Of a stretch of DNA of 64,000 nt, positions 1 through 63,021 are shown piece by piece. The DNA lies in assembly GCA_009760855.2 (NCBI GenBank), contig WPIO01000048.1:3041001-3105000 (forward strand). The letters are read 5' to 3'. The DNA is from Cristatella mucedo (Eukaryota > Bryozoa > Phylactolaemata > Cristatellidae). Numbering within the stretch: position 1 is the first letter of the stretch; the number at the start of each line of letters is the position of its first letter. The notes below the pieces were generated by a model that saw only the letters and a list, made by a program, of their open reading frames with translations, made no database searches and was not told the DNA's origin. A program made the position numbers and the translations under genes.

Positions 1-245
1 CTCCCAAAGCTTGGAACTCACTCCCGGCTGACGTCACGACATTTCCTGACTCAACGACATTTACACAGAAGCTAAAAATGTACCTTTTCCTCACAGCATT
101 TGCTGGATCCTTGTAAACTGTTCTTTGTGTGCTTATTCATGCTGAAACCGTGCATGCTACCACTGTCCATATTGACATGCTTCCTTTGCAGCATACATAA
201 AGTGCCTAGAAGGAGATTTAGCCATCTTCGGTTGCTATGCGCATG
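1..245 (+). mobile_element. LINE 3' end at the left edge
   Basis: Starts inside the RT C-terminal coding part (PKAWNSLP-like, then FTAFAGSL-type) and runs through the 3' UTR to a degraded hairpin tail near 205-240. The element continues left of the window. Confidence 0.8.
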
Positions 246-253
246 CCTAATGA

Positions 254-328
254 TTTTTATTATTACTAAGAATTTCTATAGCACCACGAGACAGCTAAAT
301 CTTTTTCAAGGAACTTTACGTGTGTTGG
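254..328 (-). mobile_element. Degraded hairpin tail, antisense
   Basis: ATTATTACT followed by a decayed antisense copy of the hairpin tail (ATAGCACC...AAATCTTTTTC). It faces the preceding LINE tail, so two tails meet at their ATT arrays. Confidence 0.5.
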
Positions 329-1366
329 AAAAGGGCAGGGCACTAGGGGTAAGGCACTTGCATTTCCCGATGCAGGTCGTCGGTTCGAGTACAGCAGCAC
401 GTAGCATGTGCATCCATGTGGTACCAAAATAAGTGCCAGCTACCAAGGCTCTCGCTCGTGCTGCTTCATGATCATGTGGCTGTCCAATCAGCCGAGCTTT
501 ACTTGTACTTCATTCAGGCTAGGCCTTTCTTGGGCCAAGTCACAAGGTCCACTCACTGAGAAGCCAACCGGATACTGGCCCGGATATTCTAATTAAGAAA
601 TGATGAACCGGGCAGTCAAACAGTAGAAACTTGCATCAGTTTCTTTGCATGACCCGAGATAAAAAAAAAAAAAAACTAAAAACGCTTCCCGAGACACTGC
701 TCTCATTCTTGCTTGCTGCACAAGGCCAATTACCTGTGGCCAGTCTGTCAGCAATCAGTTAGCCCGAGGCTTACCACTTACTGCGCCAGTCGGTCGCATG
801 GATGAAGTGCAGAAGCTAGCAAACAGTGAAGCACTCGAGAAGTTGGCACTGTATCCGAGTGGAAAGCAGGGATCCTCTACCAAGGGTGAAGAGGATGCAG
901 CCTGCAATCATAGCAGCTCTCGTTAGAACAACGAAGCCAACTTAACCTAATCATGGATGCACAAAGCAATCAAATACCAGAGAGAGAGCCCATCGCATGC
1001 GCACCAGAAACACCGGTCCATGTCCGTGTGCTGGCTTTTGCTCTCTGCCCTCCCGTACGCATTTCAACAGGATGACGATAGATAAATCCCGACCCCTTTC
1101 CAGTTGTCAATGAGACTAGCACCAACATTCGACTTTAGGCTCCGACACATTTAGTTTGGAATGGCATGCATATTTCAAAAGAAATTCTTCTGCCTCGAAA
1201 AAATCTCCAAAGAATGCATCCAACAGTGCAACACTAGACAGGCGGTTATGTACTTCACAGTGCTGGACACGAATAGTGGTCTTGTAGAGTGCTGCAATGG
1301 CCGAGGACAGCAAGGTGCAGCCGCACGAAAAAAGAATAATAAAGTCGGCACGCGTGAGCTACACAG
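329..1366. other. No gene recognised; A-run and unclassified sequence
   Basis: Contains a short A-run at 661-676 and nothing else I can classify. Open frames are short and unlike known proteins. Confidence 0.4.
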
Positions 1367-1433
1367 AATTAGACAGTCCAAAGCCAAGGCAGCTCCAGTA
1401 ACCCCGAGGTCAAGCATCACGGCTTCCCAGGTC
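1367..1433. repeat. 67-bp perfect dispersed repeat, copy 1
   Basis: Begins AATTAGACAGTCCAAAGCC and ends GGCTTCCCAGGTC. Identical base for base to 13,967-14,033, same orientation, with unrelated flanks. The frame IRQSKAKAAPVTPRSS is open through both copies. Nature unknown. Confidence 0.85.
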
Positions 1434-1453
1434 AGTTTTCAAGATTTGACCAC

Positions 1454-1790
1454 GTGTCTCCTTTGGTAAAAGAGCTAGGATGGTTTCAGCTTGATCAATG
1501 GATACAGAGCAAAGTTCTTACACTGACCCACAAGGTCAGCCACGGCTTGGATCCTTCGTACCTAGCTGAACTGCATCAGTTTCAGCCTGTTCATGCCCTC
1601 AGGTCCTGTGTGGACAATAAATTAGCTGTTCCATTCCTCCGCTTACAGACCGTTGACGACAGAAGCTTTAGATCTGTAGGACCTAGACTGTGGAACTCGC
1701 TTCCACAATTCTTACACAACGACAACCAATCTCCTGCTGCCGACTATGGCTCATCGTTTTCAGCGGTCCTGAGCTGCTACTTCCATGCTA
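1454..1790 (+). pseudogene. LINE reverse transcriptase C-terminal fragment (different family)
   Basis: Reads KVLTLTHKVSHGLDPSYLAE, then a RSFRSVGPRLWNSLPQFL stretch. This is the usual C-terminal pattern of CR1/L2/Rex-type polymerases (GLAPSYL...DRAF...APRLWNSLP). The sequence is more diverged from the hairpin-tail family than the other copies, and no hairpin tail follows. Confidence 0.7.
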
Positions 1791-1799
1791 CTCACTACC

Positions 1800-2965
1800 T
1801 CAACTGCTCTCCTGACTGCTATGCTTTCCACTTTCTCTTTTTTGCGTGAGATAGTGTCTGTCGGCTACCGAATGTGTACCGAAAGCCGCTTAGGCTGTGA
1901 GTGGGCCGTACAAAGCTCACCTGCTAAACACACCCGCGTAGTCGGCATGGCTTTATGGAGGAGTTACAGTTGTAAGACACGTTATGTAATTATGCTGGAA
2001 GAAAACAATAGACCAATGCTATATATGGCTTGCAAGCTAATAATCAAAAAAGTTAAATAATGACTACGTGGACAGAAGACTGAACTTGTAATCCTAATTT
2101 AATTAATTTTAATTAATGTTAGTCCTAATTTAATTCTAATAAAAAATCGGTGATTTTGGTTACACACGAGAATTAAGAAAATTTAACGTCTTGGCACAGC
2201 CCTGCAGAGGGAATAATTTAAGGATTTAAGGCCTCAGGGTAGACAGAAGTCAGCTGCTAGGTCGGGCAGGACTACTGAGAGAAACTTCCAACTATATTCA
2301 GGCACAATTAAGCAAAGGAAAGTCGAGCATTCATTTATCATTTAAGAGCAGCTGTCAGCCTAGGTGTTAAAAATAGTTAGGCACTCGAAGGAAACACTGT
2401 GATGAGATGCAATTTTATGGTGACCCACATGCCTCAATGGCAAAGGATATTAATCAGTATTTAAGTGCTTTGCCTCGATATCGTTCGGCTTGGCATCGGC
2501 CATGCCGGCCTTATCGTGACATACAGACCCAGATGTTCCAAATCTCGCCAAGATTTCTCAATAGAGCAGCCAGTCTGGCACTACTAGCTAGTATGCATAG
2601 CATACACTGCTGCTCAAGCAGTGGGTGCAGCAGCAGCAGCAGCAGTAGACAAGAAATTCCCAAGAATGCCACTTGTGGCTGCTTTAGGTGGCACATGCCC
2701 GAAAATTCGTTCGTCGTGCACGGCTTTTCGACCAGCAAAGCAGGACGTCACAGCAACAGGCATCACGCATCACCACTATTGCTCCCTGATAGCATCTTCA
2801 TAGCTCGAAGGCACCTCTTGGATATGAGCTGGTCAATTCGTAAAACCACCCTAATGCAACCTGAGGACTAACATGCTTGTCCCGTCATGCAGTCTGCACA
2901 AGCTTAATCGCCAGCCAATGTCGTACAAGCACGGCTATGCCCCGCATGCCGTCTATTCCTTTACA
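1800..2965. other. No gene recognised
   Basis: AT-rich to 2,400, then mixed sequence with a short CAG run at 2,628-2,646. Open frames on both strands at 2,407-2,871 look like chance. Confidence 0.4.
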
Positions 2966-2966
2966 T

Positions 2967-3098
2967 ATAATTCATTTATATAGCGCCCCCAAGAGAACCT
3001 AATCTCTATTCAGGCGCTTCACATATGCCTCGGGGCTCGAGCCCACGGCCTCAGTCAGACCTTGGTCGGGGCGAGCACCTTAACCGCTAGACCAATCC
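2967..3098 (-). mobile_element. tRNA-derived SINE with LINE-like tail
   Basis: In reverse complement: A-box-like GGTCTAGCGGTTAAGGTGCTC, B-box-like GGGCTCGAGCCCC, then the tail GGCGCTATATAA after AGAGATTAGGTTCTCT. The same layout is seen in the copies at 9.76, 32.82, 41.71 and 59.0 kb. Confidence 0.8.
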
Positions 3099-3099
3099 T

Positions 3100-4255
3100 T
3101 TTTTCTTTTGAATTTAGTTTGGATTGGTATGATTGACTGGTCACATCCCGACTGCTGCTGCTGCCTGTACGAGTCGAGCACAGCAGCAAATGAGGTACCA
3201 AACCCGTGATCTGATCGAGCCGATGGCAGTTAGCTTTGCCTGAAGCATCTACATCTCTTGCCACTCAAGCTCTCGCAGGCCTGAAAAAGGCACGTTCTTT
3301 CTCTTTCCACACTGTATCGTCTACTGTCCACTTCCACTAACGCTTCAAAAAATTTCAATTCATTCCGACCTCTCTTCCGAAGGCCAGGCTGCCTTGCCAC
3401 ATGCAAAATGCAATATTGTGCTAGCTCTCACATTTCAAATGTCTCCGATTGACCAACTAGCAGGCAGCATTCACAGTAATGGTTGAGGCAGCCATTGCTG
3501 AGGCAGTACAGAAGTAGAAGTAGCTGCAGCAGCAGCAGTAGTAGGAACAAAATTGCCAATCCGAACCCTGCACATGAACGCTCACACAGTGGCTTAAATA
3601 TGCAAGGCTGCGCAATAAGTTGAAAATATGGCCTAACCTCTGTCGGCTGTTCCTTAGGGTAAGTTCGTCAATGCCTAGATGTAAGTCAAGGCATTGATGA
3701 ATCAGATCTTAGAAAACAGATAAAGAAGCAGCCGGCATGATGGTGTCAGAAAGCAGAGAACAGAGCAGCCAACAATAGCAAACCAGAAGCAAATGAGAAG
3801 GGAGTGAATCACATCTGGGGCAGCAGCAGCAGCAGTCCTTGGGGAAGACAAAGCAAAGAGAGCAGGGCGATTACATCTGAGCAGCTCTCAGTTGCTTATC
3901 CTGGCAGCCACATTTCGTGGCCACATTTTTAGGGGGGTGAAGACAGCCACAGCAGCAACTAGATTACTGAGGCCAATGGAGATAATAGCCGGATTACAAA
4001 CAAGTACAGGAGGGTCGATGCCAGCTGGCAAATCGGAAAGGAAGGTGGAGTAGCAGCTGCAGCAGCAGGCATCCAGCTTTGTTTGAGCACAATGGCACTC
4101 ATCGATATCCGATGGCACCGCAGCTGCTAGAACAAAGGCTTTAAATGGCTAGCCAAATACAAGACGGGAAAGCAGCAGTCACGAGCGAATCCCCGAGAAG
4201 ACAACAACTTGGCATCAACAATCAGTGTCAACGTCTGCATCGTCATGGCCGAAGT
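3100..4255. other. No gene recognised; CAG-rich patches
   Basis: Contains several short CAG/GCA runs (3,150, 3,525, 3,820, 4,055) but no convincing exon. A minus-strand frame at 3,888-4,118 has no recognisable similarity. Confidence 0.4.
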
Positions 4256-4259
4256 GCAA

Positions 4260-4465
4260 TGAGGGAGAGAGAGGGAAGGAGGGAGGGACGGAGGGTGGGC
4301 GGGAGGGGGGGAAAGGAGGGAGGGAGGAAGGGTGGGAGGGAGGGAAAGAGGGAGGGAGGGAAGGAGGGAGGGAGGGAAGGAGGGAGGGAGGGAGGGACGG
4401 AGGGACAGAGGGAGGGACGGAGGGACAGAGGGAGGGACGGAGGGAAGGAGGGAGGGAGAGAGTTA
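4260..4465 (+). repeat. Polypurine (GGGA)n-like tract
   Basis: About 200 bp of GGGA/GGGAGGGAC/GGAAGGA with very few pyrimidines. All long open frames over it are products of the repeat. Confidence 0.95.
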
Positions 4466-4784
4466 ACACATATTAGAATGGGAGTGTGCGTGCATGCTCG
4501 TGCACACCCACATACACGCACGTACAAAATAGTCGGAGGAGAGACAGAAACAAAATTATATTCCGACGTATGGCAAAAAGTCTTCAGGGCACGCGGCAGC
4601 TGCAGAAAAAGCAGTCTGTAGGGTCGTACGAAATGCCTGCAGCAGCAATCATTATCCTTGGTTGACAGAGTGCGAAGTCTTCCCTCTATGAGAGATCAAA
4701 TCCGAATGATTGTCAGAGGAGCCGGCTGCATGTGCCACAAGAGGGCACCAGGTGCAACTCGAAGTCAAATTGAACGAATGATAA

Positions 4785-4850
4785 TCATGATACCAATACA
4801 TTTGTACAGTGCCTTGTGAGAACTAAATCTCTTTCTAGGCACTCAGCACA
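4785..4850 (-). mobile_element. LINE/SINE hairpin tail fragment
   Basis: Antisense tail with AGAACTAAATCTCTTTCTAG. Only the last 60 bp of the element is present. Confidence 0.6.
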
Positions 4851-5299
4851 TGAATAAACCATCTTCGGCTAGTAGCAGCTTGGTAAAGAGGTAAGAGGTA
4901 AGAGGCTTGGTAAGAGGGCTCATGAGATAGCAGATGTATCTAAGATTTCAGAGATTCCTAGGATTTCATTCTAAGACTTCACTCGCCTGCAATTTGAGGA
5001 CAGAGAGGCAGAGCCTAGATCGCTCTATAAACAAAGAGCCTGCAATAAGGAGTAATACGCCGGCCCGGGTGAATGCGGCAAATGCTGAGAAAGAAACTCA
5101 GCCGAGCATGAATAGCACAGCCCCACAGAACAGCACACATCCAACCACGGTGTAGCAGCCCCCTCCCTCACAGACCTAGGCAGGTCGGGCACACACAACC
5201 GGCATGAGCAGCAATGGCTGCCTCAGAGGAGCTGCATTGAGAGACCGAGTGGGGCCTTGGGTTAGATTCACAATTAAAGATGCATATAAAAATATATAC

Positions 5300-5462
5300 A
5301 TGTATATAATTAATTTTTATAAGAAAACTAAGAAAACAATTTCCATTCAAGTGCTTCATGTCTGCCACAGGTCTCGAGCTCACGACCTCGGTCATCAAAT
5401 ACATTCACCTTGACCTCGGTCGTTTGAGGTGACCACCTTAACCCCTGGGCCAAACCAGCATG
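5300..5462 (-). mobile_element. tRNA-derived SINE, degraded, minus strand
   Basis: Reverse complement: CTGGTTTGGCCCAGGGGTTA (A-box region), a duplicated CGAGGTC segment, GAGCTCGAGACC (B-box region) and a weakened hairpin tail. An internal duplication of about 35 bp makes it longer than its relatives. Confidence 0.65.
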
Positions 5463-5689
5463 GCTGTCGGAAATAAGGTCTGCCCGATGGGCCACAACAT
5501 GCCTACGAGGAGGGGACTCGGAGAGGTAATGCCCAGCAGTCCCTGGGCCAGACTAGATGGCAAGTACCCTAAATGCATAGATCCCCTAGATGCATCTCTC
5601 GTGACAACAGCAGAAACAGCAGCAGCCTTGGTCCTCGGATAGTGCCAGGATTTCTCCACCAGACGTCTGAACGAGCAGCTACCATATGC

Positions 5690-5910
5690 TGGAGCAATAG
5701 CTTGGCACAATTCATAGCAGATCACTAACCACACTTGAATGCTGACCCTGTGCATGTCACCCCTGACCATGTTGTTCCTGTTGTTTATTGAGCATGCAAC
5801 CACTAACCATTCGATCGTGCTTCCTTTGTTGCAAATGTAAAGTGGCTAGAACGAGATTGAGTTCTCTGAGGGCACTATACCAAATGCATTAATATTATTA
5901 TAATCATTAC
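5690..5910 (+). mobile_element. LINE 3' UTR and tail
   Basis: Carries CCCTGTGCATGTCACCCCTG and AATGTAAAGTGGCTAG, then the hairpin and ATTATT. No coding part remains. Confidence 0.7.
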
Positions 5911-6144
5911 AGCAAAAACTAGTGTGGCACAATTTGCAGCAGATACCAGCCACAGAGCATCAGTGAGCCATAGCAGTTAAGACTCGAGTTATGCAGTGGT
6001 TCACGTGTGCATATACGCATGTATCTCTTTCTATCAGTATAACTCCACAAGGTGGCCATGACGAGCTAGGCAGATGTTAAGCTGGTAAACTCTCTGGGAC
6101 AAACCCAAAGTTTGAGTGGCTTTTGGTGTGCGTGAGAACCTTCC

Positions 6145-6300
6145 TAATGATAATAATAGTTATGTTGATAGCATAGCACCAGAAGAGAAATTAATTTCTA
6201 TTCGGATGCTATAAAACTCACTGTAAAAAAAAACAATAACCAACACTTCATCAAAGGCAAATTATCCTGCTCAGGCAAGCATATAAAAGCACACTATTAT
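6145..6300 (-). mobile_element. Degraded LINE/SINE tail, minus strand
   Basis: ATAATAATAG followed by an antisense tail (ATAGCACCAGAAGAGAAATT). A second part resembles sequence at 36,240-36,300. Confidence 0.45.
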
Positions 6301-6784
6301 CATACAATGACTAGCATGCAAATGCACACAAAAGACTCGCGACAGGTAGTTAGTGGAACCCCTTTCACATAACAAAAATAACAGCGGGATGAATACAAGC
6401 AAGCCACACAGGTCGTATTAGTTGTGTGCCGTAGTCGTACTCAGTATGCCACACAGCTGGGTCGCAAGGACAGTTCAGGACGTTGTGTAGCACAAAATTA
6501 GCTGTGTGTGTGAGATGACAGTAAAGGAAGTGCCAGAGCCGGCAGCAGAGGTGAAGACCTCAATGCGCAAGAGTGGAGAAACTGAGTTACCCGAAGAGCA
6601 AGAGATCTCCCTCCAGCAGCCTTTGAACGACACAAAATGGCTGTCAATAAATATACCGTCCTGATTCAAACATGGCAGCTCGATAAGGCTGAAACTAGAG
6701 TAGCCGATCAGCTAGGCGCAAATAGGACAAAAGATAGAAAAGACAAAAAAAATACATGGTATATACAAATATACACATGCCTAT

Positions 6785-6985
6785 ATGCAAATGTAAAGTA
6801 CCTAGATAGAGATTAAGTTCTCTGAGGGTGCTATACCAATGTATTATTACTACTACTATAATGATAATAATAATAATAATAATAATGCACTAGATAAAGC
6901 GCCCTCAGAGAACTCAATCTCTTTCTAGGCGCTTTACATTTGCTGCAAAGGGAAATGCAACTGAATGGTGAGTAATATCATTTTG
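6785..6985. mobile_element. Two LINE tails facing each other (tail-to-tail)
   Basis: A plus-strand hairpin tail at 6,785-6,840 runs into an ATT/ATA array and then into a minus-strand tail at 6,888-6,985. The two together form a large imperfect inverted repeat. Confidence 0.8.
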
Positions 6986-7211
6986 ATCAACAAACAACAT
7001 TATAGAAGGCGAGAGGCTACAGTTAAGCGCCAAAAGTACAGTAAGCACGGAAGCACACGGCAGCCTCAGACGATCGATTAAAAACAAAATCTTGCATGTC
7101 TTGGAAAAATGGAAATGCATGTTCATATAAACCGGCTCAAACGATGCAAACTATCATCTAACGGTCATTTTAACCTGGCTCAATCAGTTATTCTTCGCTG
7201 ACATGACAGAA

Positions 7212-7212
<1 letters not shown>

Positions 7213-7308
<96 letters not shown>
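7213..7308 (+). repeat. (GT)n microsatellite
   Basis: About 95 bp of uninterrupted GT, 0.6 kb beyond the last recognised ENTPD exon. Confidence 0.97.
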
Positions 7309-7310
<2 letters not shown>

Positions 7311-7514
7311 CTACACCAGCCATACTGAAAACCGGCTAATATCGTGAAGCTGAAAGTACATAGTGTATGCTTATTTCCGTAGTTCCATCGCTTAAAGAAG
7401 ATGGGCAGCTTACAATCCTGCATTTGATCAGCCAACCATAAAACAGCAGCAACCAACAACATCGCTCGTGACGACGGGGCCCCACCTGCAGGCAATACGT
7501 GACCACACTTTGCC

Positions 7515-7645
7515 CAGGTTTGGCAACAGGATAGGGTGCTCGCCCCCTTAGATGGCCAAGGGCATGAGCTATTGCCCTGACGCATGTATAAAGCAGCGCC
7601 TGGACAGAAATTAGACTTTCTCAGGGCGCTACACAAACAAACTAT
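7515..7645 (+). mobile_element. Degraded SINE, plus strand
   Basis: GGGTGCTCGCCCCCTTAG recalls the A-box region; the tail CAGCGCCTGGACAGAAATTAG...GGGCGCTACACAAAC is clear. The middle is poorly preserved. Confidence 0.6.
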
Positions 7646-7924
7646 GTGCATACACGCTAACCGGCGTGAATGCTCAGACTAAAGCACGATTGCTGACTGC
7701 CACTGCTTAAGCCGGAGTTCCAAGATCTCCATCAAAAGTAAGTGCAAATATCGATGCCTGCATGCCTGCCCAAACTGGCAAGCACCAACTGGTGCTGGTG
7801 GCGGCAGGGAGCGCCAAGCAGACGCCTGTCAAAGCAAATGACACGAGCCAACACAGAGAACGACAGAAGCCAAAGCGGCCCGCTGCTCTGAGCATGAGCA
7901 GCGGCAACAGTTCGGCGTGCATAC

Positions 7925-24109
<16,185 letters not shown>

Positions 24110-24249
24110 TCTGTAGAGCTGGCAAGGCTGGCAGGGAAGCTAGCCTTCCTCCAAAGGTAGCAGCCTGCCTGTAAGCAGAGTGAGGCAGACGTATACAACT
24201 TAAACTATTTGGGGGTTCACTTGCCTGCGCCACCAGACGCTTACAGCTT

Positions 24250-24805
24250 GCACATAAAATCAGCACCTACACTTGTCTTCCACAATTGCCACGGTATACC
24301 ACTTCTCACCGAACTGCACTGGCTCCCCATCAAGCAGAGCATCGACTTCAAGCATCTGTCAATCACTTGAAGCTCCCGTCATTCTCTTGCTCCAACCTAC
24401 CTATCCTAACTAGTTGCCAAAACAAACAAGCGTCGTCCAATCCAACTGTTCTAACTCGTCGTTTAGCTGTGAGCCCCTAACAAGCTTACAAGCTACAGGA
24501 GACCATGCCTTCAGTTCGTAAGCTCCCAAAGCCCAGATCCCACTACCGTCTGATGTGGCAGAATCACCTGACTCAACGTTTCAAAAAAGCTATAAACCAC
24601 CTCCTTGTAGGATCCGATTTGTCTACTTGTCCTTTCTGTGTGCAATTGCTTGGGGCACTGTGCACGCTATCACAAACCAATTTACATGCTTCCTTTCCAG
24701 CAAAATGTAGTGTTAAAAAGGCGATTTAGTTCTCTTGAGGTACCATAAAAAGGTCATTATTGTCGTTATTTTTATCTTCATTTATATTATTATTATTATT
24801 ATTAA
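24250..24805 (+). mobile_element. LINE 3' half upstream of ENTPD exon 1
   Basis: Starts with LHWLPIKQSIDFK-like RT sequence near 24,310, then RKLPKPRSHYRL, a 3' UTR, a decayed hairpin tail near 24,705-24,745 and an (ATT)n array at 24,785-24,804. Confidence 0.75.
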
Positions 24806-24809
24806 TATG

Positions 24810-25880
24810 TTTCCCGGAGGCATGCCACGGCAATTTCGATCGTCAAGCCACTGAGGTTTGCCTCTTTCTGCAACAGTGGTGGGTTTGAGCCCTTCAGCAG
24901 GTGATCCCTGATTGCACACTGCAAGCGGGTTGACTGCTAAGGCTGTTCTGCCAATATATTAACGCGTTTGTTATATTAGCCTACCACACTACCGAAGCTC
25001 AGTCAAGACAGCAATTTAATCGAGAGACAAGTATGCACGAACACATGTGCACACATTCATATAGGAACATGGGTAAGCTGCTGCAGCTATTGAGCAACCT
25101 AGTTGGCATTTCCAAACACAGAAGCTTTGCATATGATGTTGAAGAGCTGAAAAGTAGCACTATCTTAGGAAGTGACAGTTAGAGAACAATATCCAACATG
25201 ACGACAAAATTGCAGAAACATCTGATGAAGTAGGGAATGGAAACGAACAGAGAACTCCCAACATTGCACAGCAGAAGACGAAACAGAACAAGAGAAGGAA
25301 AAGGCAGCCCTAAGTGCTGCAGATCGGAACAGAAGCAGACCTGCCAACACTGCATGCCAAAAGGTTTGCGAGAGCTGCACAGCCTTCGGCCGACACCTGT
25401 CACGAAGGCATGTGGTAACCAATTAATGCTGACGAAAGCATTGAAGAAAGATGATGTCATTACCGTGTATTTGTCGTGGGAGCACGGTACGTCCACCTGC
25501 CTGAACAGCTGACCAGTGTATCATCAAATCACTTGCACAACATCACCTGATGACGGAATACTCGAACCCACGATGCCTACAGATATGAGCAGCAGTGATC
25601 ATCGAACGGACCGAGTTAAGACTATGCAAGTTGGTGAGAAAAAATGTGTTCGGAATGATGTCAAACGATCTTCCGCAAAATATAGCGGCACAGAAATTTC
25701 TATATATGTGCCGTCACCCTTCCGGGAACGGCACCGCCAATCGACGAACGACGAAACTGGAGCTACTGCTCGGCATAGCGCGGCAGTGAGAGCTACGAAG
25801 GAGGGAGATTAGATAAATTTATTGAGTGAAGGTTTCATTTGGTTGGTTTACGTAGAAATTAGCATTTCACCCAGCATGCT
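24810..25880. other. No gene recognised upstream of ENTPD
   Basis: Open frames on both strands at 25,165-25,512 have no recognisable similarity. If an ENTPD 5' untranslated exon exists in the CpG block, this stretch is intron. Confidence 0.4.
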
Positions 25881-27011
25881 CGTCGATTTATCTACGGCGT
25901 GCGAAACGCTCCGGCCCGCGCAGCGATGTGAGAAGAGCAGCTGCCGCGGCCTCGATCACCGGCGTATTCTTGCGCGAGGCTCGCGGCTCATCTAATGACT
26001 CACACGCATGACTAACAATAAAATTGAGCACAGCCCAAGCGAGCGCGACGGTATGCGGATCGCGAACTCCTTCGGCCACAAGCTATCCGAAGCGAAGCGA
26101 CTGACGACAGACGAGCCGCCGTTATAATCGCAGAATTTCGCAAGCACCAGACTGAAATTGATGTCTCGCTCTGTTTCCGATGAAAAGAGCCGCTCACTGC
26201 GGCGCGAACCCCTTCGCAGCGGCGGCAGCAATGGGGAGGGGAGGAGGCGACGTGGCGCTACGACCGCTGACCGACGAGCCTCTCGTCGACGCACGCCAAG
26301 ACGCTCGTGCCATTAGGCACCGGCTAACCGCAGGAATTTACTTCCCGGCGCGCGCTCTTCAAACAACATACTTCTGTTACCGATAAAACCACGCATACCT
26401 GCTAGAGCCTAATCACTTGTGCGAATACGTATTATGCGGACAGGCAGAATATTCGCAGAAGGCGGGTGCCTCGACCTTCGCGCGATGACTACGCCCCCAG
26501 CCCCGTGGGACCCGGAAAATCAACCATATTTGACTAGCAACGGCATCATGGGAAACATTCGATCTCACTGGATACGGTTTTAAATTGGCTGACGCTGGGC
26601 GGAGTCAGAGTACGCGGTGCCACCCGAGAATTTTCTACTTTTATACATCAGAGACGGTTATGCTTGACGCTGCTACCTTTGTCCAGAAGCCGGAGTAACG
26701 CCGCGATCGAGGACCGTAGTGGCTTATGTGGGGCTTATGTGACGTCACCCTAAGAGCCCGAATATTAAACCGCCGTGCTTCTCTAGCTTCTCGCAACATG
26801 CGTGGAAATACTCGTCACTGACTGACCGATGGACCGTCGCGTATTGGAGGTGGGTCAACGAACAATTCGCGTATAATTTTTGCTGCAAATAATGCCACCC
26901 GCTCGTGTTGTTACGGCGTACGGACGGCTTTTATTTACGAGATGCAGTGCCCCCGTGACCCTTACCCCATCCCCCCCACGCCGCCTCCCTGCTTAGTAAT
27001 GACATGCTCTA

Positions 27012-62135
<35,124 letters not shown>

Positions 62136-62593
62136 AGGGCCACGGCGGAGCGCAATTTTCTGCTTCTGCCGCCGCCGCGGCGCCGGTGCTCGAGCTGCCT
62201 CTGGATTCGGGGTGAGCATTTTTTTTGCCACTCTCCCTGCGCTCTCGCAACTCGCCTCAACGATGTGGTTGCGAGACTGCACTGTTCCGCATTCCCGAAT
62301 GAGGCGTGGCCGGAGGATGCTGGAGCAGCTACTCCGTGTTTTTTTCTTTCGTTTTTTATTGCAGCGGCACGCCTTGTTGCCTGGTGCTAGGCGAGTTGAG
62401 CTAGCCGAGTCAATTCCTTGCGCACCAACGATCGAGCACTCCGTGCAGCTGGCAATGCAGCTGCCGAAGCACTCCCAATCTTAGTTAAAGTGGCAGCAAG
62501 GAATTGTACCGCAGCAAAGTGCCTGCTGTCTCTTATTTATATGTCTTTTTGTAAGGCATCGATGGTCTTTATGCTAGGATTCTGTATCTTTTG

Positions 62594-62599
62594 AATAAA
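62594..62599 (+). terminator. Polyadenylation signal AATAAA of ARID5
   Basis: AATAAA lies about 460 bp after the ARID5 stop codon, with a T/G-containing stretch just downstream. It is the first such hexamer after the coding region, so it is the likely transcript end. Confidence 0.5.
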
Positions 62600-62813
62600 A
62601 AAGTCGTTGCCAAGCCTGGCTTCGCCCTCAGGAGGAACGCCTGCTCCCGGCATCACTGGTTTTTCCCAGAGCATCATTATTGGTCATGCCGGCCGTTTTT
62701 CCCGGCTAGTGGTGCTTTCTTCGGACTGCCGTCTGCCATTCCAGTTGGTTATCTCACTGGGTTGAGTAAGCTGCAGCTGCCTCTAGTTGAAGAGCGCCCG
62801 AGGCTTTCCATCG

Positions 62814-63021
62814 ATGGAAACCATTTCCGCCCCGGCCAGTTTAGGTCCCGAGGAGCAGCTCGCCCATTTCATCCCGGCAAATCCATCGCTTGCAGTTCAG
62901 CGTGCCGGAAGACAGCTGACCGGGAAGGATGAGCAAGAGCTGTACACGGAGCACATGGAGCTAATTACGGTCGACCGCTGCTTATGGGCATTCTTATATG
63001 CCGAGTATACCCATATGCGAA
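62814..63021 (+). CDS. Candidate first coding exon of an unidentified downstream gene
   Basis: ATG at 62814 opens a 75-codon frame. It begins METISAPASLGPEEQLAHF, is charged and balanced in composition, and reaches CLWAFLYAEYTHM before the donor-like GTGAGA at 63022. The composition is unlike the poly-Ala shadows of the ARID5 exons. It sits 215 bp after the ARID5 polyadenylation signal. I do not recognise the protein. It could equally be chance: the frame is short and no second exon is visible before the window ends. Confidence 0.3.

Noticed and set aside
5438-5803. 121-codon minus-strand frame as a missing ENTPD exon
   Set aside because: No resemblance to ACR5 or other NTPDase C-terminal segments; part of it overlaps SINE and LINE sequence.
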